A stretch of 35,262 bases of DNA, from assembly GCA_031292035.1 (NCBI GenBank), contig JARLHX010000011.1, positions 1 to 35,262 on the forward strand. The letters run 5' to 3'. This DNA comes from Negativicutes bacterium (lineage in GTDB: Bacteria; Bacillota_C; Negativicutes; Sporomusales_B; JARLHX01). Shown here piece after piece: positions 1 to 7,788 of this stretch; the first letter of the stretch is position 1; every line of letters begins with the position of its first letter. Below the pieces are notes generated by a model. The model was not told where the DNA came from. It saw nothing but the letters and a program-made list of their open reading frames with translations, and did not search any database. Position numbers and translations under genes: made by a program.

Positions 1-275
1 GGCAGCAGGCTCTTGCCGGACTCGGTTAGGGAGTACTCGACTTTCGGCGGGATTTGCGTATAGATGACCCGATTTACCAATCCGCTTTCCTCCAGTTCCC
101 TGAGCTGTTGGGTCAGCATTTTCTGGGTAATCCGGGGCAAAGATCTTCGTAGCTCGCTAAACCGCAGGGTGTTTTCACCCAGATACCAGAGGATCAGTGC
201 TTTCCACTTGCCGCCGATCAGGTCTAATGTTAATTCCATTGAACATTGGTATTCGACATTATTAAACTGGATCAT
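1..275 (-). CDS. HxlR-family transcriptional regulator (3' end off window)
   Basis: This is a winged-helix DNA-binding protein, read from ATG at 275 leftwards and cut by the window edge after about 91 codons. The translation has the HxlR signature: a Cys at residue 11 ([18 protein letters not shown] follows), a helix pair with [20 protein letters not shown], and a wing with a [16 protein letters not shown] ending. A strong ribosome binding site (AAGGAGGGACAAC, reverse strand) precedes the ATG. HxlR proteins usually act as dimers that sense redox or electrophile stress through the conserved Cys. They often repress a divergent reductase gene, and here a flavin reductase-like gene lies divergently at 444. 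The regulatory link is inference; the family call is strong. Confidence 0.9.
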   Translation of the reverse strand, partial: MIQFNNVEYQCSMELTLDLIGGKWKALILWYLGENTLRFSELRRSLPRITQKMLTQQLRELEESGLVNRVIYTQIPPKVEYSLTESGKSLL

Positions 276-360
276 GTTGTCCCTCCTTGCGTTCGCTCAA
301 AACAACGAATTTCAGAATGGTGGTATACAAATAGATACTATAGCACAAATAAGTGCGTAC

Positions 361-389
361 TTGCCATTTTGGATACTAATATCTATCAT
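361..389 (+). promoter_or_regulatory. Probable promoter of the flavoprotein gene
   Basis: TTGCCA at 361-366 and TATCAT at 384-389 are separated by 17 bp and point towards the gene at 444. The heptamer GATACTA occurs twice around it, at 334-340 and 372-378, 38 bp apart. That could be a regulator half-site pair for the divergent HxlR protein. The promoter is moderately supported; the operator idea is speculative. Confidence 0.45.
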
Positions 390-443
390 TATAGCATAGA
401 CGGGATTTTGTGGGAACGAATAAAAATAATTAGGAGGCCGCTT

Positions 444-1037
444 ATGAAGGTTGTTGCGTTTAACGGAAGTCCAAGGGCCAATGGAAATACTGCCCAGAGC
501 ATTCAAATTGTTTTTGCCGAATTACAGAAAGAAGGCATTGAAACCGAATTGGTCCAGCTCGGAGGGCGCAAGGTTTTCGGCTGTTTGGCCTGCGGGAAGT
601 GTTGGGAGAATAAAGACAATCGCTGTGTGCGCCAAGACGATGAGATGAATACCTTTATCGAAAAGATGCAGGAAGCCGACGGCATCATCATTGGTTCTCC
701 CACCTATTTCAGCAATGTGTCCACCGAAGTCAAAGCGCTCATTGACCGCTGCGGTTTTGTGGCAAAAGCCAACGACGGGGAAATGCTCCGGGGCAAGGTC
801 GGGGCTGCTGTGGTTTCGGTGCGCCGGGCCGGTTCAACGTTTGTCTATTCGGCCATTAACTTTTTCTTTGGCATAGCCGAGATGGTGATTCCCAGTTCGA
901 GTTATTGGAATATGACACTGTCTTTGGAACCGGGAGATGTTCAAAAGGACGAAGAAGGAATACAGACCTTTCAAACTCTGGGAAGAAATATGGCAAAACT
1001 TTTAAAACAGATCGACGCTTCTAAGAAGCTCCAATAG
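444..1037 (+). CDS. Flavodoxin-family NAD(P)H-dependent FMN reductase-like protein
   Basis: This is a 197-residue cytosolic flavoprotein of the NADPH-dependent FMN reductase / iron-sulfur flavoprotein superfamily. The start ATG at 444 follows TAGGAGG (431-437). The open frame continues upstream to 246, but without a ribosome binding site. Residues 1-16 carry the phosphate-binding loop (FNGSPRANGNT). A cysteine cluster follows around residues 47-67 (GCLACGKCW, then DNRCV). GSPTYFSNVSTEVKALIDR is the usual flavin-contacting segment. The Cys pattern resembles that of 4Fe-4S or redox-active Cys members, but I cannot tell whether a cluster is bound. It lies divergent from an HxlR regulator, a common arrangement for oxidoreductases induced by electrophiles or oxidants. 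It is a clear paralogue of the protein at 12452. Confidence 0.88.
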   Translation: MKVVAFNGSPRANGNTAQSIQIVFAELQKEGIETELVQLGGRKVFGCLACGKCWENKDNRCVRQDDEMNTFIEKMQEADGIIIGSPTYFSNVSTEVKALIDRCGFVAKANDGEMLRGKVGAAVVSVRRAGSTFVYSAINFFFGIAEMVIPSSSYWNMTLSLEPGDVQKDEEGIQTFQTLGRNMAKLLKQIDASKKLQ

Positions 1038-1093
1038 AAAATGCGGTTTTCAAACCGGTAGCTATCGATAAACTAATTGTTGGAGGTATGACT

Positions 1094-1651
1094 ATGAAAA
1101 AGATCATTGCCTTGAACGGCAGTCCCCGTGAACAAGGCAGCACCGCGGTATTGGTTGGTGAAATCCTCAAGGCGGCCGGTGCCGAGGGGGCCGAAGTCAA
1201 GTCGTATTATTTAAACGGCCTGAATATCAGAGGCTGTCAAAGCTGTTATGCCTGCAAGGCATCAGGCCGCTGCGTCCTGAAGGATGATATGCAGGAGCTG
1301 TATGACGAAATCGCCAGCGCTGATGCAATCGTTTTTGCCACCCCGGTATATATGTGGCAAATGACGGCGCAGTTAAAACTAGTGATCGATCGTTTGTACC
1401 CCTTTCTAAAGCCTGACTATACCAGCTATTTGACGCCAGGGAAAAAAGTTTTGCTGGCCGTTACCCAAGGCAGACCAGACACATCGATGTTCCATCACTA
1501 TTTTGAACATATGGGCAAAAACCTCCTCTTCCTCGGCTTCGGTGAGTACAAAATCCTGATTGCCGGCGGGACGCGTAAGCCTGAGGATCTAGTCAAACAG
1601 ACTGAAGTGCTGTCAGAAGCCAAGCGACTGGGTGGCTGGCTTGCCGAGTAA
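1094..1651 (+). CDS. Flavodoxin-family NAD(P)H-dependent oxidoreductase
   Basis: This 185-residue flavoprotein begins MKKIIALNGSPREQGST, the FMN phosphate loop of the family. It continues with a Cys cluster (GCQSCYACKASGRC) and the TPVYMWQMTAQLKLVIDR flavin-site segment. Two in-frame ATGs exist, at 1088 and 1094. GGAGG ends at 1086, so the second ATG has the normal spacing and is preferred. It follows the gene at 444 by about 56 bp and is probably co-transcribed with it, ending in a clear terminator. It is more distant in sequence from the gene at 444 than the 12452 paralogue is. Substrate unknown. Confidence 0.87.
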   Translation: MKKIIALNGSPREQGSTAVLVGEILKAAGAEGAEVKSYYLNGLNIRGCQSCYACKASGRCVLKDDMQELYDEIASADAIVFATPVYMWQMTAQLKLVIDRLYPFLKPDYTSYLTPGKKVLLAVTQGRPDTSMFHHYFEHMGKNLLFLGFGEYKILIAGGTRKPEDLVKQTEVLSEAKRLGGWLAE

Positions 1652-1667
1652 GGCAATCTTTTAAGTA

Positions 1668-1714
1668 AAGGGGCCCGGGTATGGGGATATTGCCCGGGAC
1701 TCCTTTTTTATTTT
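1668..1714 (+). terminator. Rho-independent terminator
   Basis: A GC-rich hairpin (GGGGCCCGGG against CCCGGGACTCC, one mismatch) is followed by a T-rich run. It lies just after the flavoprotein stop at 1651 and closes the two-gene unit 444-1651. Confidence 0.8.
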
Positions 1715-1723
1715 CGCAGACAC

Positions 1724-1753
1724 TTGACGCCTTGTGGGGAGAAGGATTATAAT
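1724..1753 (+). promoter_or_regulatory. Promoter of marR-like gene
   Basis: TTGACG (1724-1729) and a perfect TATAAT (1748-1753) lie 18 bp apart. The predicted transcription start near 1760 falls just before the palindrome at 1766-1777, so a protein bound there would block initiation. Confidence 0.75.
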
Positions 1754-1765
1754 CAAACCAATAAG

Positions 1766-1777
1766 GTGTATATACAC
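1766..1777. promoter_or_regulatory. Palindromic operator, copy 1 (MarR autoregulation)
   Basis: GTGTATATACAC is a perfect 12-bp palindrome just downstream of the predicted transcription start of the MarR-family gene. The same core recurs at 2325-2336 inside an 18-bp palindrome before the cupin gene. Two copies flanking a MarR gene point to its own operator. Confidence 0.7.
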
Positions 1778-1787
1778 ATAACGCTGG

Positions 1788-2258
1788 ATGAGCAGAATGG
1801 AAAAAGCAATGGCGATGAAACATATAAACGAGCTCTACCCTAAACACCCCAGCCCTTGCAATTGTATGAATGTCAGGCGGGCTTCCCGGGCTGTTACCCA
1901 GTTTTATGATGACGTATTGAAAGTCAGTGGACTTACCATTGCCCAGTTGTCGCTCTTGCGGCATCTCGGTACGGTAGAAGTTGCCACCATCAGTGCGTTG
2001 GCCAAAATGATGCGCATTGACCGGACGACCCTGAACCGCAATATGAAGCCGTTGGCAGAAGCCGGACTGATCGCCATTAACCCTGGGAAAGATTCGCGGA
2101 CCCGGCAGGTGGAACTGACAGAAGCCGGGAAAGAGGCGGTTGCTAAGGCGTGGGCGCTATGGGGTGAGGCGCAGGCATCACTGGAAGAGTACCTTGGCGA
2201 CGAGGATATGACAAAGCTGGTCCAGCTGCTGTCAAAATTAGAGGCCCTTGTGCCGTGA
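1788..2258 (+). CDS. MarR-family transcriptional regulator
   Basis: This 156-residue winged-helix regulator has an alpha-helical N terminus with NCMNVRRASRAVTQFYDDVL, a recognition region (ISALAKMMRIDRTTLNRNMKPL) and a wing (DSRTRQVELTEAG). All three are textbook MarR features. A Cys pair near the N terminus (PCNCMNVRRA) could be a redox sensor, as in the OhrR/DUF24-like members; this is inference. The true start is uncertain: ATG codons occur at 1788, 1797, 1809 and 1815, none with a strong ribosome binding site. The gene has its own promoter and a palindromic operator at the transcription start, so it is probably autorepressed. The second operator copy places the downstream cupin gene under the same control. 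Confidence 0.92.
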   Translation: MSRMEKAMAMKHINELYPKHPSPCNCMNVRRASRAVTQFYDDVLKVSGLTIAQLSLLRHLGTVEVATISALAKMMRIDRTTLNRNMKPLAEAGLIAINPGKDSRTRQVELTEAGKEAVAKAWALWGEAQASLEEYLGDEDMTKLVQLLSKLEALVP

Positions 2259-2321
2259 ATAGTATCAAATGTTCTAGCATAATGTCATCGATGATTAAGA
2301 TGTGGTTGTTTATTACTTAAT

Positions 2322-2339
2322 TATGTGTATATACACATA
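2322..2339. promoter_or_regulatory. Palindromic operator, copy 2 (upstream of cupin gene)
   Basis: TATGTGTATATACACATA is a perfect 18-bp palindrome sharing its 12-bp core with the site before the MarR gene. A weak TTGTTT (2306-2311) lies 16 bp before TATATA (2328-2333), so the operator may overlap the -10 element. It sits 71 bp before the cupin start codon. Confidence 0.7.
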
Positions 2340-2409
2340 GGGGGAGGGGTGAACAAGAGATAATATTCTATGATCGGTTATTAAGCGGAGAAAAGAGAGG
2401 GGCAATATC

Positions 2410-2820
2410 ATGACAACACAAGGGAAACATTTTACCTTAATGGACATTGGTTCGTTTGAGGGTTTAATCGAGCGTTTTGGGGGCAAATTTTTCGCCGGCG
2501 GCGAGCTTGGTCTAACCGGCTGTGAGGTTTCGCTAAACAGGCTTCCGGCCGGTACGGGAACGTCCTTCGTTCATGCCCACAAGAAAAACGAGGAACTGTA
2601 TATTTTTACTGGCGGCAACGGGACCTTCTATCTGGACGGCAGCGAGTTTCCTGTTCAGGAGGGCAGCCTGGTCCGGGTAGCCCCGAACGGCGAGCGTGCC
2701 TGGAAGGCCGGCGACAAGGATCTATACTTTATCTGTATCCAGACCCAGGAGGGCAGTTTGACCCAGGCCACGCGACAGGACGGAATTCGACTTGAAACCA
2801 AGACTTCGTGGATGGAGTGA
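2410..2820 (+). CDS. Cupin-domain protein
   Basis: This is a 136-residue single-domain cupin. Motif 1 is visible as PAGTGTSFVHAHKKNEELYIFTGG, with two His and a Glu as metal ligands (H-x-H-x4-E). Motif 2 is degenerate: PVQEGSLVRVAPNGERAWKAG lacks the usual His, so metal binding may be weak or three-coordinate. AGAGGGG before the ATG serves as ribosome binding site. The gene has its own leader containing the MarR-type palindrome and is likely derepressed with the neighbouring regulator. Enzymatic role unknown; such proteins include dioxygenases, isomerases and small-molecule binders. Confidence 0.85.
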   Translation: MTTQGKHFTLMDIGSFEGLIERFGGKFFAGGELGLTGCEVSLNRLPAGTGTSFVHAHKKNEELYIFTGGNGTFYLDGSEFPVQEGSLVRVAPNGERAWKAGDKDLYFICIQTQEGSLTQATRQDGIRLETKTSWME

Positions 2821-2880
2821 TAATCAGTTTGGCGAGCGGAACGATAAATTCACCTTGGCGATAGCAAGGAAGTGAGGCCT

Positions 2881-3648
2881 ATGGAGAGAGAAATTCGAGA
2901 GTTTATTCTAAGTTTAGGCATCGATGACGTTGGTTTTGCGAGGGTGGCTGATTATAACAGTCCCAAATCGTTTGAGATTGTGAAATTTCTGCCTGACGCG
3001 AAATCAATCATTGTTTTGGCCTTTAAAGTATTATCAAGCTGTGAAAGTCCAAGCTGGAGCGCGGCCCTTAACGGCTATCTAGACCTCGGCTCATTTGGCC
3101 GCTCGACCACCTATCGTGTGGCGCGCTTCCTGGAAAATAAGTTTGGCGCCAAGGTCGCCAATATGCCGCTGTCCTATCCTTTTGAATTTCACAATGACCG
3201 GAGGGCTATTGCTGATTTCTCCCAGCGGCATGCGGCTGTCGCCGCCGGGCTGGGCACTTTTGGCCGCCATAATCTTGTCATTCATCCTCGCTTTGGCACC
3301 AGGGTCAACTTTGTCAGCATCGTCACCAGCCTGGAACTGGAGCCGTCACCAAGGCCTGATGAGGATTTTTGCCTTCATTGCAACCTGTGTGTTGAAAATT
3401 GCCCTGGCGGGGCCTTGGATGATGAAGGGAAAACCGATATCATGAAATGCATGAAACATTCCCAGCCTTATGGCCTGGGCGGAGATATCGCCTTTTGGAC
3501 TCAGTTCGCTGCCAGTTCGCCTGATGAACAAAAGGAGCTGTTTCAGAGCGAACGATATGCGCGCCTTCGTCAGGCGGCCCATATTGGGAATCAGTACATG
3601 TGTTTCAATTGTATGAAGTCATGTCCGGTGGGTGTTGTAACAGGATAG
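2881..3648 (+). CDS. QueG-like 4Fe-4S double-cluster protein
   Basis: This 255-residue protein is related to epoxyqueuosine reductase (QueG) and reductive-dehalogenase-type iron-sulfur proteins. Its N-terminal part contains YRVARFLENKFGAK and an AAGLGTFGRHNLVIHPRFGTRV segment typical of that superfamily's cobalamin-binding region. It then has two ferredoxin-like clusters: CLHCNLCVENCP (C164, C167, C170, C174) and CFNCMKSCP (C241, C244, C248, with C190 as the likely fourth ligand). It lacks the C-terminal HEAT-like domain of true QueG and is shorter, so it is probably not the tRNA enzyme itself. ATG at 2881 is preferred over GTG at 2872, which is almost on top of the AAGGA motif. Function unassigned; a reductase or electron-transfer role is likely. 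Confidence 0.8.
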   Translation: MEREIREFILSLGIDDVGFARVADYNSPKSFEIVKFLPDAKSIIVLAFKVLSSCESPSWSAALNGYLDLGSFGRSTTYRVARFLENKFGAKVANMPLSYPFEFHNDRRAIADFSQRHAAVAAGLGTFGRHNLVIHPRFGTRVNFVSIVTSLELEPSPRPDEDFCLHCNLCVENCPGGALDDEGKTDIMKCMKHSQPYGLGGDIAFWTQFAASSPDEQKELFQSERYARLRQAAHIGNQYMCFNCMKSCPVGVVTG

Positions 3649-3663
3649 GATGAAGCCTGTTCT

Positions 3664-3712
3664 AAAAAGATGGGGCTGTCTCTAAAAATGGAGACGGTCC
3701 CATCTTTATTTG
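3664..3712 (+). terminator. Rho-independent terminator
   Basis: AAAGATGGG and CCCATCTTT form the base of a long hairpin that also pairs GTCTC with GAGAC, followed by a short T-rich tail. It lies directly after the stop at 3648. Confidence 0.75.
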
Positions 3713-3774
3713 TGGAGAAAGGCCATATACCGATTTTAGAGGCGAAATAACAAAAACAGTGTTCGCATAATGTT

Positions 3775-3804
3775 TTGCTTTTCGATTTTTGGCTACGGTA
3801 TAAT
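3775..3804 (+). promoter_or_regulatory. Promoter of pyrophosphatase gene
   Basis: TTGCTT (3775-3780) and perfect TATAAT (3799-3804) are 18 bp apart. They lie 70 bp before the start codon at 3874. Confidence 0.7.
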
Positions 3805-3873
3805 AAGGATAGATAGCAACAAAAAAGCGTACTGGCACGCAAAAGTGTCCGGCACGATGAGAGGGGGCTTATA

Positions 3874-5502
3874 ATGTCTAAACCGATCTGGGTGATTGGA
3901 CACCGCAACCCTGACACCGACTCGATTTGTTCGGCCATCGGTTATGCCCATCTCAAACAGGCGATGGGAGAACCGGCGACTCCGGCCCGGGCGGGAAAAA
4001 TCAATCCCGAGACCCGATTTGTGCTGGATTTTTTCGGGGTAGAAGCTCCGGCGCTGGTTGACGATCTCTATCCCCGCGCCCAGGATATTATGAATCCGGT
4101 GGTTGCCACAGTTCGGCCAGGTGATACGCTGCGCGAACTCGGCCGGGTGATGAAAGGCAACCGGATCAAATCGGTCCCGGTAATGGAAGAGGACGGCAGG
4201 CTGGCAGGGATGGTCTCGGTGGGCGATTTGGCCCAGAAATATTTCGATGAACTTGAAATGCAGGATCTCAGGGAGGCTGGGGTGACTTTTGCCGGGGTCC
4301 TCAGGGCGCTGGACGGAGCACTTCTCTGCGGCGGAGGCCTGGATCGTCAGGTGCCGGGCAAGGTTTGGATCGGCGCGGCCCGCAGTCAGACGATGGCGAC
4401 ACTGATCGGCGCAGGGGATGTCGTCCTGGTAGGCAACCGGGATCATGCGCAAATGACCTGTGTCCGGCGGGGGATTGCCTGCCTGGTGGTGACCGGTGGT
4501 GCGCCGGTACTGCAAGAGGTGTGCGACGCCGCGGCGGCAAACGGTGCGATTGTCATTAGTTCCCCTTATGATACTTATACCTGCGCTCGGCTGATCAACC
4601 AGAGTGTGCCGGTGCGGATGGCCATGCAGGCTGAGGTGGTCGGCTTCAAACCAGGCGACTTGGTAGCCGACATCAAAAACATCATCGTCAGAACCAATCA
4701 CCGCAACTATCCGGTGATCGAGAGCGGCCGGCTGATCGGGATGATCGACCGCGACCGGTTGATTATGCCCAAACGGGTCAAGGTCATCCTGGTGGATCAC
4801 AATGAACGGTCACAGGCGGTCGAGGGTGTAGAAGAAGCCCATATTGTCGAGATCATCGACCATCATCGCCTGGGTGGCCTGGAAACCGGCGAACCGATCT
4901 TTATCCGCCATGAGCCGGTGGGCTCGACCGCCACCATTGTCGCCAACATGCACTGGCATCGCAATATCGCCATCCCGGCGACCATCGCCGGCCTGCTGCT
5001 GGCCGGGGTGCTGTCTGATACCTACCTGTTCCGGTCGCCGACTGCCAGCCCCAAAGACAAAGAAACGGCCACGCAGCTTGCCGCTTTGGCCGGACTCGAT
5101 ATTGAGGAATTTGGCATGGCGCTTTTGAAAGCCGGGTCAGGCATCGGCAACCTGTCGCCCCAGGAAATCATCCGGGGTGACCTCAAGGAGTTTCAAATCG
5201 GCGAACACCGGGTAGCCATCGGCCAGATTTCGGTCCTCGATCCGGCGGAAATTTTGGCTGCCAAATCCCAGCTGCAAGAGCAGATGAAAATCATGAGCCA
5301 GCAGGAAGACTGCGATCTGGTCATGCTGATGGTGACCGATATTCTGAAAGAATGCTCCCATCTGATTTATACCGGCCCGGCCGCCGCCCTTGTCGACAAG
5401 ACGTTTGGCAGCAAGGGTGAGGATGGAGTTCTCTATTTGCCTGGAGTGATGTCCCGAAAGAAACAAGTGGTGCCGCCAATGGTCGAGGCCACTCGTTCCT
5501 AG
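3874..5502 (+). CDS. ppaC: Family II manganese-dependent inorganic pyrophosphatase with CBS and DRTGG domains
   Basis: This 542-residue enzyme hydrolyses pyrophosphate to phosphate. The DHH catalytic domain begins with GHRNPDTDS (residues 9-17, metal ligands H and D) and resumes with the DHH motif at 329-331. A regulatory insert lies between: CBS domain 1 (about 70-125), a DRTGG domain (about 137-245) and CBS domain 2 (about 250-305). The C-terminal DHHA2 domain (about 430-540) supplies the substrate-binding site and includes a CxxVxxMVTDI-type segment. This architecture is that of the nucleotide-regulated CBS-PPases, inhibited by AMP/ADP and activated by ATP or diadenosine polyphosphates in characterised members. 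The start is supported by GAGAGGGGG. It has its own promoter and overlaps the convergent LysR gene by 4 bp. Confidence 0.95.
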   Translation: MSKPIWVIGHRNPDTDSICSAIGYAHLKQAMGEPATPARAGKINPETRFVLDFFGVEAPALVDDLYPRAQDIMNPVVATVRPGDTLRELGRVMKGNRIKSVPVMEEDGRLAGMVSVGDLAQKYFDELEMQDLREAGVTFAGVLRALDGALLCGGGLDRQVPGKVWIGAARSQTMATLIGAGDVVLVGNRDHAQMTCVRRGIACLVVTGGAPVLQEVCDAAAANGAIVISSPYDTYTCARLINQSVPVRMAMQAEVVGFKPGDLVADIKNIIVRTNHRNYPVIESGRLIGMIDRDRLIMPKRVKVILVDHNERSQAVEGVEEAHIVEIIDHHRLGGLETGEPIFIRHEPVGSTATIVANMHWHRNIAIPATIAGLLLAGVLSDTYLFRSPTASPKDKETATQLAALAGLDIEEFGMALLKAGSGIGNLSPQEIIRGDLKEFQIGEHRVAIGQISVLDPAEILAAKSQLQEQMKIMSQQEDCDLVMLMVTDILKECSHLIYTGPAAALVDKTFGSKGEDGVLYLPGVMSRKKQVVPPMVEATRS

Positions 5503-6389
5503 AATTCTTGAGCGGCGAGAAAGTCCCAGAAGAGCTGAAAGCATTGCGGCACCAGCGGCTGGCGGCAGACGGCGTAAAACCGCCGGGGGATCTTGAGGCC
5601 TGGAGTTGTCACAACCGTGAGGCTGCCTGCTTCGAGCTCCTGGCGGATGGCCCAGCGGGAAATGAAGGCCAGGCCTATCTGGTTGAGGACAGCGGCCTTC
5701 AAGGCTTCGTTGCCGCCGACTTCCAGGACGACCCGCATCTTGACCGGCGGAAGGGCGAGGTTGTCCAGTGCGGCGTGAACCGCCCGCTGCGAACCGGAGG
5801 AGGAGCCGCGGCAGACAAAAGGATGAGCCAAAAGTTCCGGCAGGGACGGCTTGTCGCCGAGTTGAGCGGCTATTGCCGGGTGGGCGATCAGTACCAGTTC
5901 GTCCTGCCAGAGCGGCAGGCTGGGATGGTCGCTGGACGGCTGGGAACCGACGATCGCGATTGGATAGTCGGCGCTGGCGAATCCGGCCAGCACCGTCTGA
6001 CTGTCACCGGTGTGCAGGGAAACCGCCAAGCCGGGGTGGAGGCGCAGAAATTCGGCTATCACCCCAGGCAGGATATATTCGGCGGGTATGGTGCTGGCCC
6101 CCAGGTTGATCTTGCCGGCCGTTCCCTCGATCATGGCCTTGATCTGGTGGTGAGCCTCACCCAGCTGACTGTTGATTTTCCGGGTGTAATGCAGCAGGGT
6201 TTCACCATATACCGTCAGGGTAACGCCCCGGGCTGTCCGCTGAAAAAGCAGGCAGCCAAAGTTTTTTTCCAGGTTGTCGATATGGAAGGAAACAGTGGGC
6301 TGAGTCAAGTCGAGCTGCTTGGCCGCACCGGAAAAACTGCCTTCCTCAACCACGGCGCTGAAGATCGCCAGCGACTGCCAGTAGGACAT
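5499..6389 (-). CDS. LysR-family transcriptional regulator
   Basis: This is a 296-residue LysR regulator. The N-terminal winged helix (residues 1-60) carries FSAVVEEGSFSGAAKQLDLTQP, then VSFHIDNLEKNFGCLLFQRT. The remainder is a periplasmic-binding-protein-like effector domain (GKINLGASTIPAEYILPGVIAEF). It resembles CysL/YeiE-type LysR proteins that control sulfur metabolism, by my reading of the domain only. GAGGTGATTTGAC before ATG at 6389 is the ribosome binding site. It is divergent from yedE-yedF, the classic arrangement for control of the neighbouring operon, and shares a 172-bp intergenic region with it. Confidence 0.92.
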   Translation of the reverse strand: MSYWQSLAIFSAVVEEGSFSGAAKQLDLTQPTVSFHIDNLEKNFGCLLFQRTARGVTLTVYGETLLHYTRKINSQLGEAHHQIKAMIEGTAGKINLGASTIPAEYILPGVIAEFLRLHPGLAVSLHTGDSQTVLAGFASADYPIAIVGSQPSSDHPSLPLWQDELVLIAHPAIAAQLGDKPSLPELLAHPFVCRGSSSGSQRAVHAALDNLALPPVKMRVVLEVGGNEALKAAVLNQIGLAFISRWAIRQELEAGSLTVVTTPGLKIPRRFYAVCRQPLVPQCFQLFWDFLAAQEF

Positions 6390-6423
6390 GTCAAATCACC
6401 TCATGCTGATGGTAGTTCGCGAT

Positions 6424-6441
6424 AAAGGAAAAAGTTCCTTT
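6424..6441. promoter_or_regulatory. Inverted repeat in LysR-yedE intergenic region
   Basis: AAAGGAA and TTCCTTT form perfect 7-bp arms around four bases. The site is 35 bp upstream of the LysR start. It is a candidate autoregulatory site; no direct proof. Confidence 0.4.
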
Positions 6442-6489
6442 TGTTTCTTGTTGAGCGGCAGGAATGTATCATTGGCGATAGAATAAATC

Positions 6490-6517
6490 TTGCAATAATA
6501 TTAATATAATTTATAAT
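6490..6517 (+). promoter_or_regulatory. Promoter of yedE-yedF
   Basis: TTGCAA (6490-6495) and TATAAT (6512-6517) are separated by 16 bp, with AT-rich surroundings. They lie 45 bp before the yedE start codon. Confidence 0.6.
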
Positions 6518-6561
6518 GTGGAAGCGGCCCTGGACGCAGATGATCAGAAAGAGGGAAAGCG

Positions 6562-7788
6562 ATGAACGAAATGTTGAAACGGTATTATCAAAGAATTGTG
6601 GCTGATTTTTGGGACCAGCGCGGGGTGGTGGTGGCCCTGGGCATTTTGAGTGCGTTATATTTCGGCTCTATTGGAGTAGTGTGGGCTGTGACCGGGGAAT
6701 TTACCCGCTGGGGGGCGCATATTTTGCAGTGGTTGGGGGCCGATGTGTCCTCCTACAGCTATCTGCAGATCATCGCCTTTACCGGCACGCCACTGACCAG
6801 AATCGACGGCATTATGATTATCGGCATGTTTGTCGGCGCCTTTAGCAGCGCCCTGTTCGGTCAAAATTTCAAAATCCGCGTGCCGCGCTGGCCGCGCCTC
6901 CTCCAGGGCTTGCTTGGCGGCGTCATCGCCGGCTTTGGTACCCGGCTGGCTATGGGCTGTAATCTGGCGGCCCTGTTTACTGGCATTCCCCAGTTTTCCA
7001 TCCACGCCTGGCTGTTTACCCTGGGGACCATTATCGGTACCTATTTTGGTGTCAAAGCAACGCTGAGCTCGCTGTTGAAAGGCGAGCCCAAGGTGGTTGC
7101 AGTCAGTGCACCGATGGGGCAGGTAGAGAACCCCTTTTACTATCGCTGGCAGCCGCTCATGGGACTGGTCGCGGTGGCGGTATACGCCGTCTGGATTGCT
7201 CAAAGCTATGCTACCTGGCTGCCCACCAACCTTTTAATCGCCACCGTTTTTGGCTTCGGGTTCGGATTCTTGATCCAGAAAGGGCAGGTCTGCTTTACCT
7301 CGGCGTTCCGCGATTTGTGGCTTGTTGGCAGGGCTAACACCACTAAAGCGCTCATTTGGGGTATGGCGGTCCAGGCGCTGATCGCCGTGGTATTCATCGC
7401 CAAGGGAGTGCCGGCGAAGGCCATATGGTGGGCCGGTCCGGGAGCCCTGATCGGCGGGATTCTGTTCGGGATCGGCATCGTTATTGCCGGAGGTTGCGAA
7501 ACCGGCTGGATGTATCGTTCGGTGGAGGGCCAAGTCCAGTTCTGGTTTGTCGGGCTGGGCAACGTCATCGGCGCCACCATTTTATTTATGGCCTGGGATC
7601 AGGGGGTTTACAGCACTCTTGTCGCTCCTTTCCCCCGGATTGACCTGGTAAAACTGTACGGGGTCGGCGGCGGGTTATTCATCACCGGAGTCCTGTTGTT
7701 GATCTTCTATCTCTGGGCCGACTGGCGACAGGTTCTTCGCCGCAGTCTGCTCGCCAAAGGGGGGAATCAGCTTGAATCAGGCAAATAA
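6562..7788 (+). CDS. yedE: YedE-type YeeE/YedE-family membrane transporter (selenium/sulfur metabolism)
   Basis: This 408-residue polytopic inner-membrane protein closely follows the E. coli YedE (FdhT) pattern over its length. Matching segments include WAVTGEFTRWG near residue 41, PLTRIDGIMIIGMF near 77, AGFGTRLAMGCNLAALFTGIPQFSIHAW near 123, CFTSAFRDLW at 244 and GGCETGWMYRSVEGQV near 310. Conserved Cys at 133, 244 and 312 fit the family's mechanism, in which relay cysteines pass thiosulfate or a related species through the membrane. The YedE subgroup is linked to selenium metabolism by genome context in other bacteria. The next gene overlaps the end and encodes the matching YedF carrier. 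A divergent LysR regulator is adjacent. Confidence 0.92.
   Translation: MNEMLKRYYQRIVADFWDQRGVVVALGILSALYFGSIGVVWAVTGEFTRWGAHILQWLGADVSSYSYLQIIAFTGTPLTRIDGIMIIGMFVGAFSSALFGQNFKIRVPRWPRLLQGLLGGVIAGFGTRLAMGCNLAALFTGIPQFSIHAWLFTLGTIIGTYFGVKATLSSLLKGEPKVVAVSAPMGQVENPFYYRWQPLMGLVAVAVYAVWIAQSYATWLPTNLLIATVFGFGFGFLIQKGQVCFTSAFRDLWLVGRANTTKALIWGMAVQALIAVVFIAKGVPAKAIWWAGPGALIGGILFGIGIVIAGGCETGWMYRSVEGQVQFWFVGLGNVIGATILFMAWDQGVYSTLVAPFPRIDLVKLYGVGGGLFITGVLLLIFYLWADWRQVLRRSLLAKGGNQLESGK

Noticed and set aside
3793..4800. 335-codon open frame on the minus strand
   Set aside because: It lies entirely antisense to the well-supported pyrophosphatase gene and has no ribosome binding site or recognisable motifs.
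5508..6425. 305-codon plus-strand frame across the LysR gene
   Set aside because: Antisense to a clear LysR gene; its residues show no domain.
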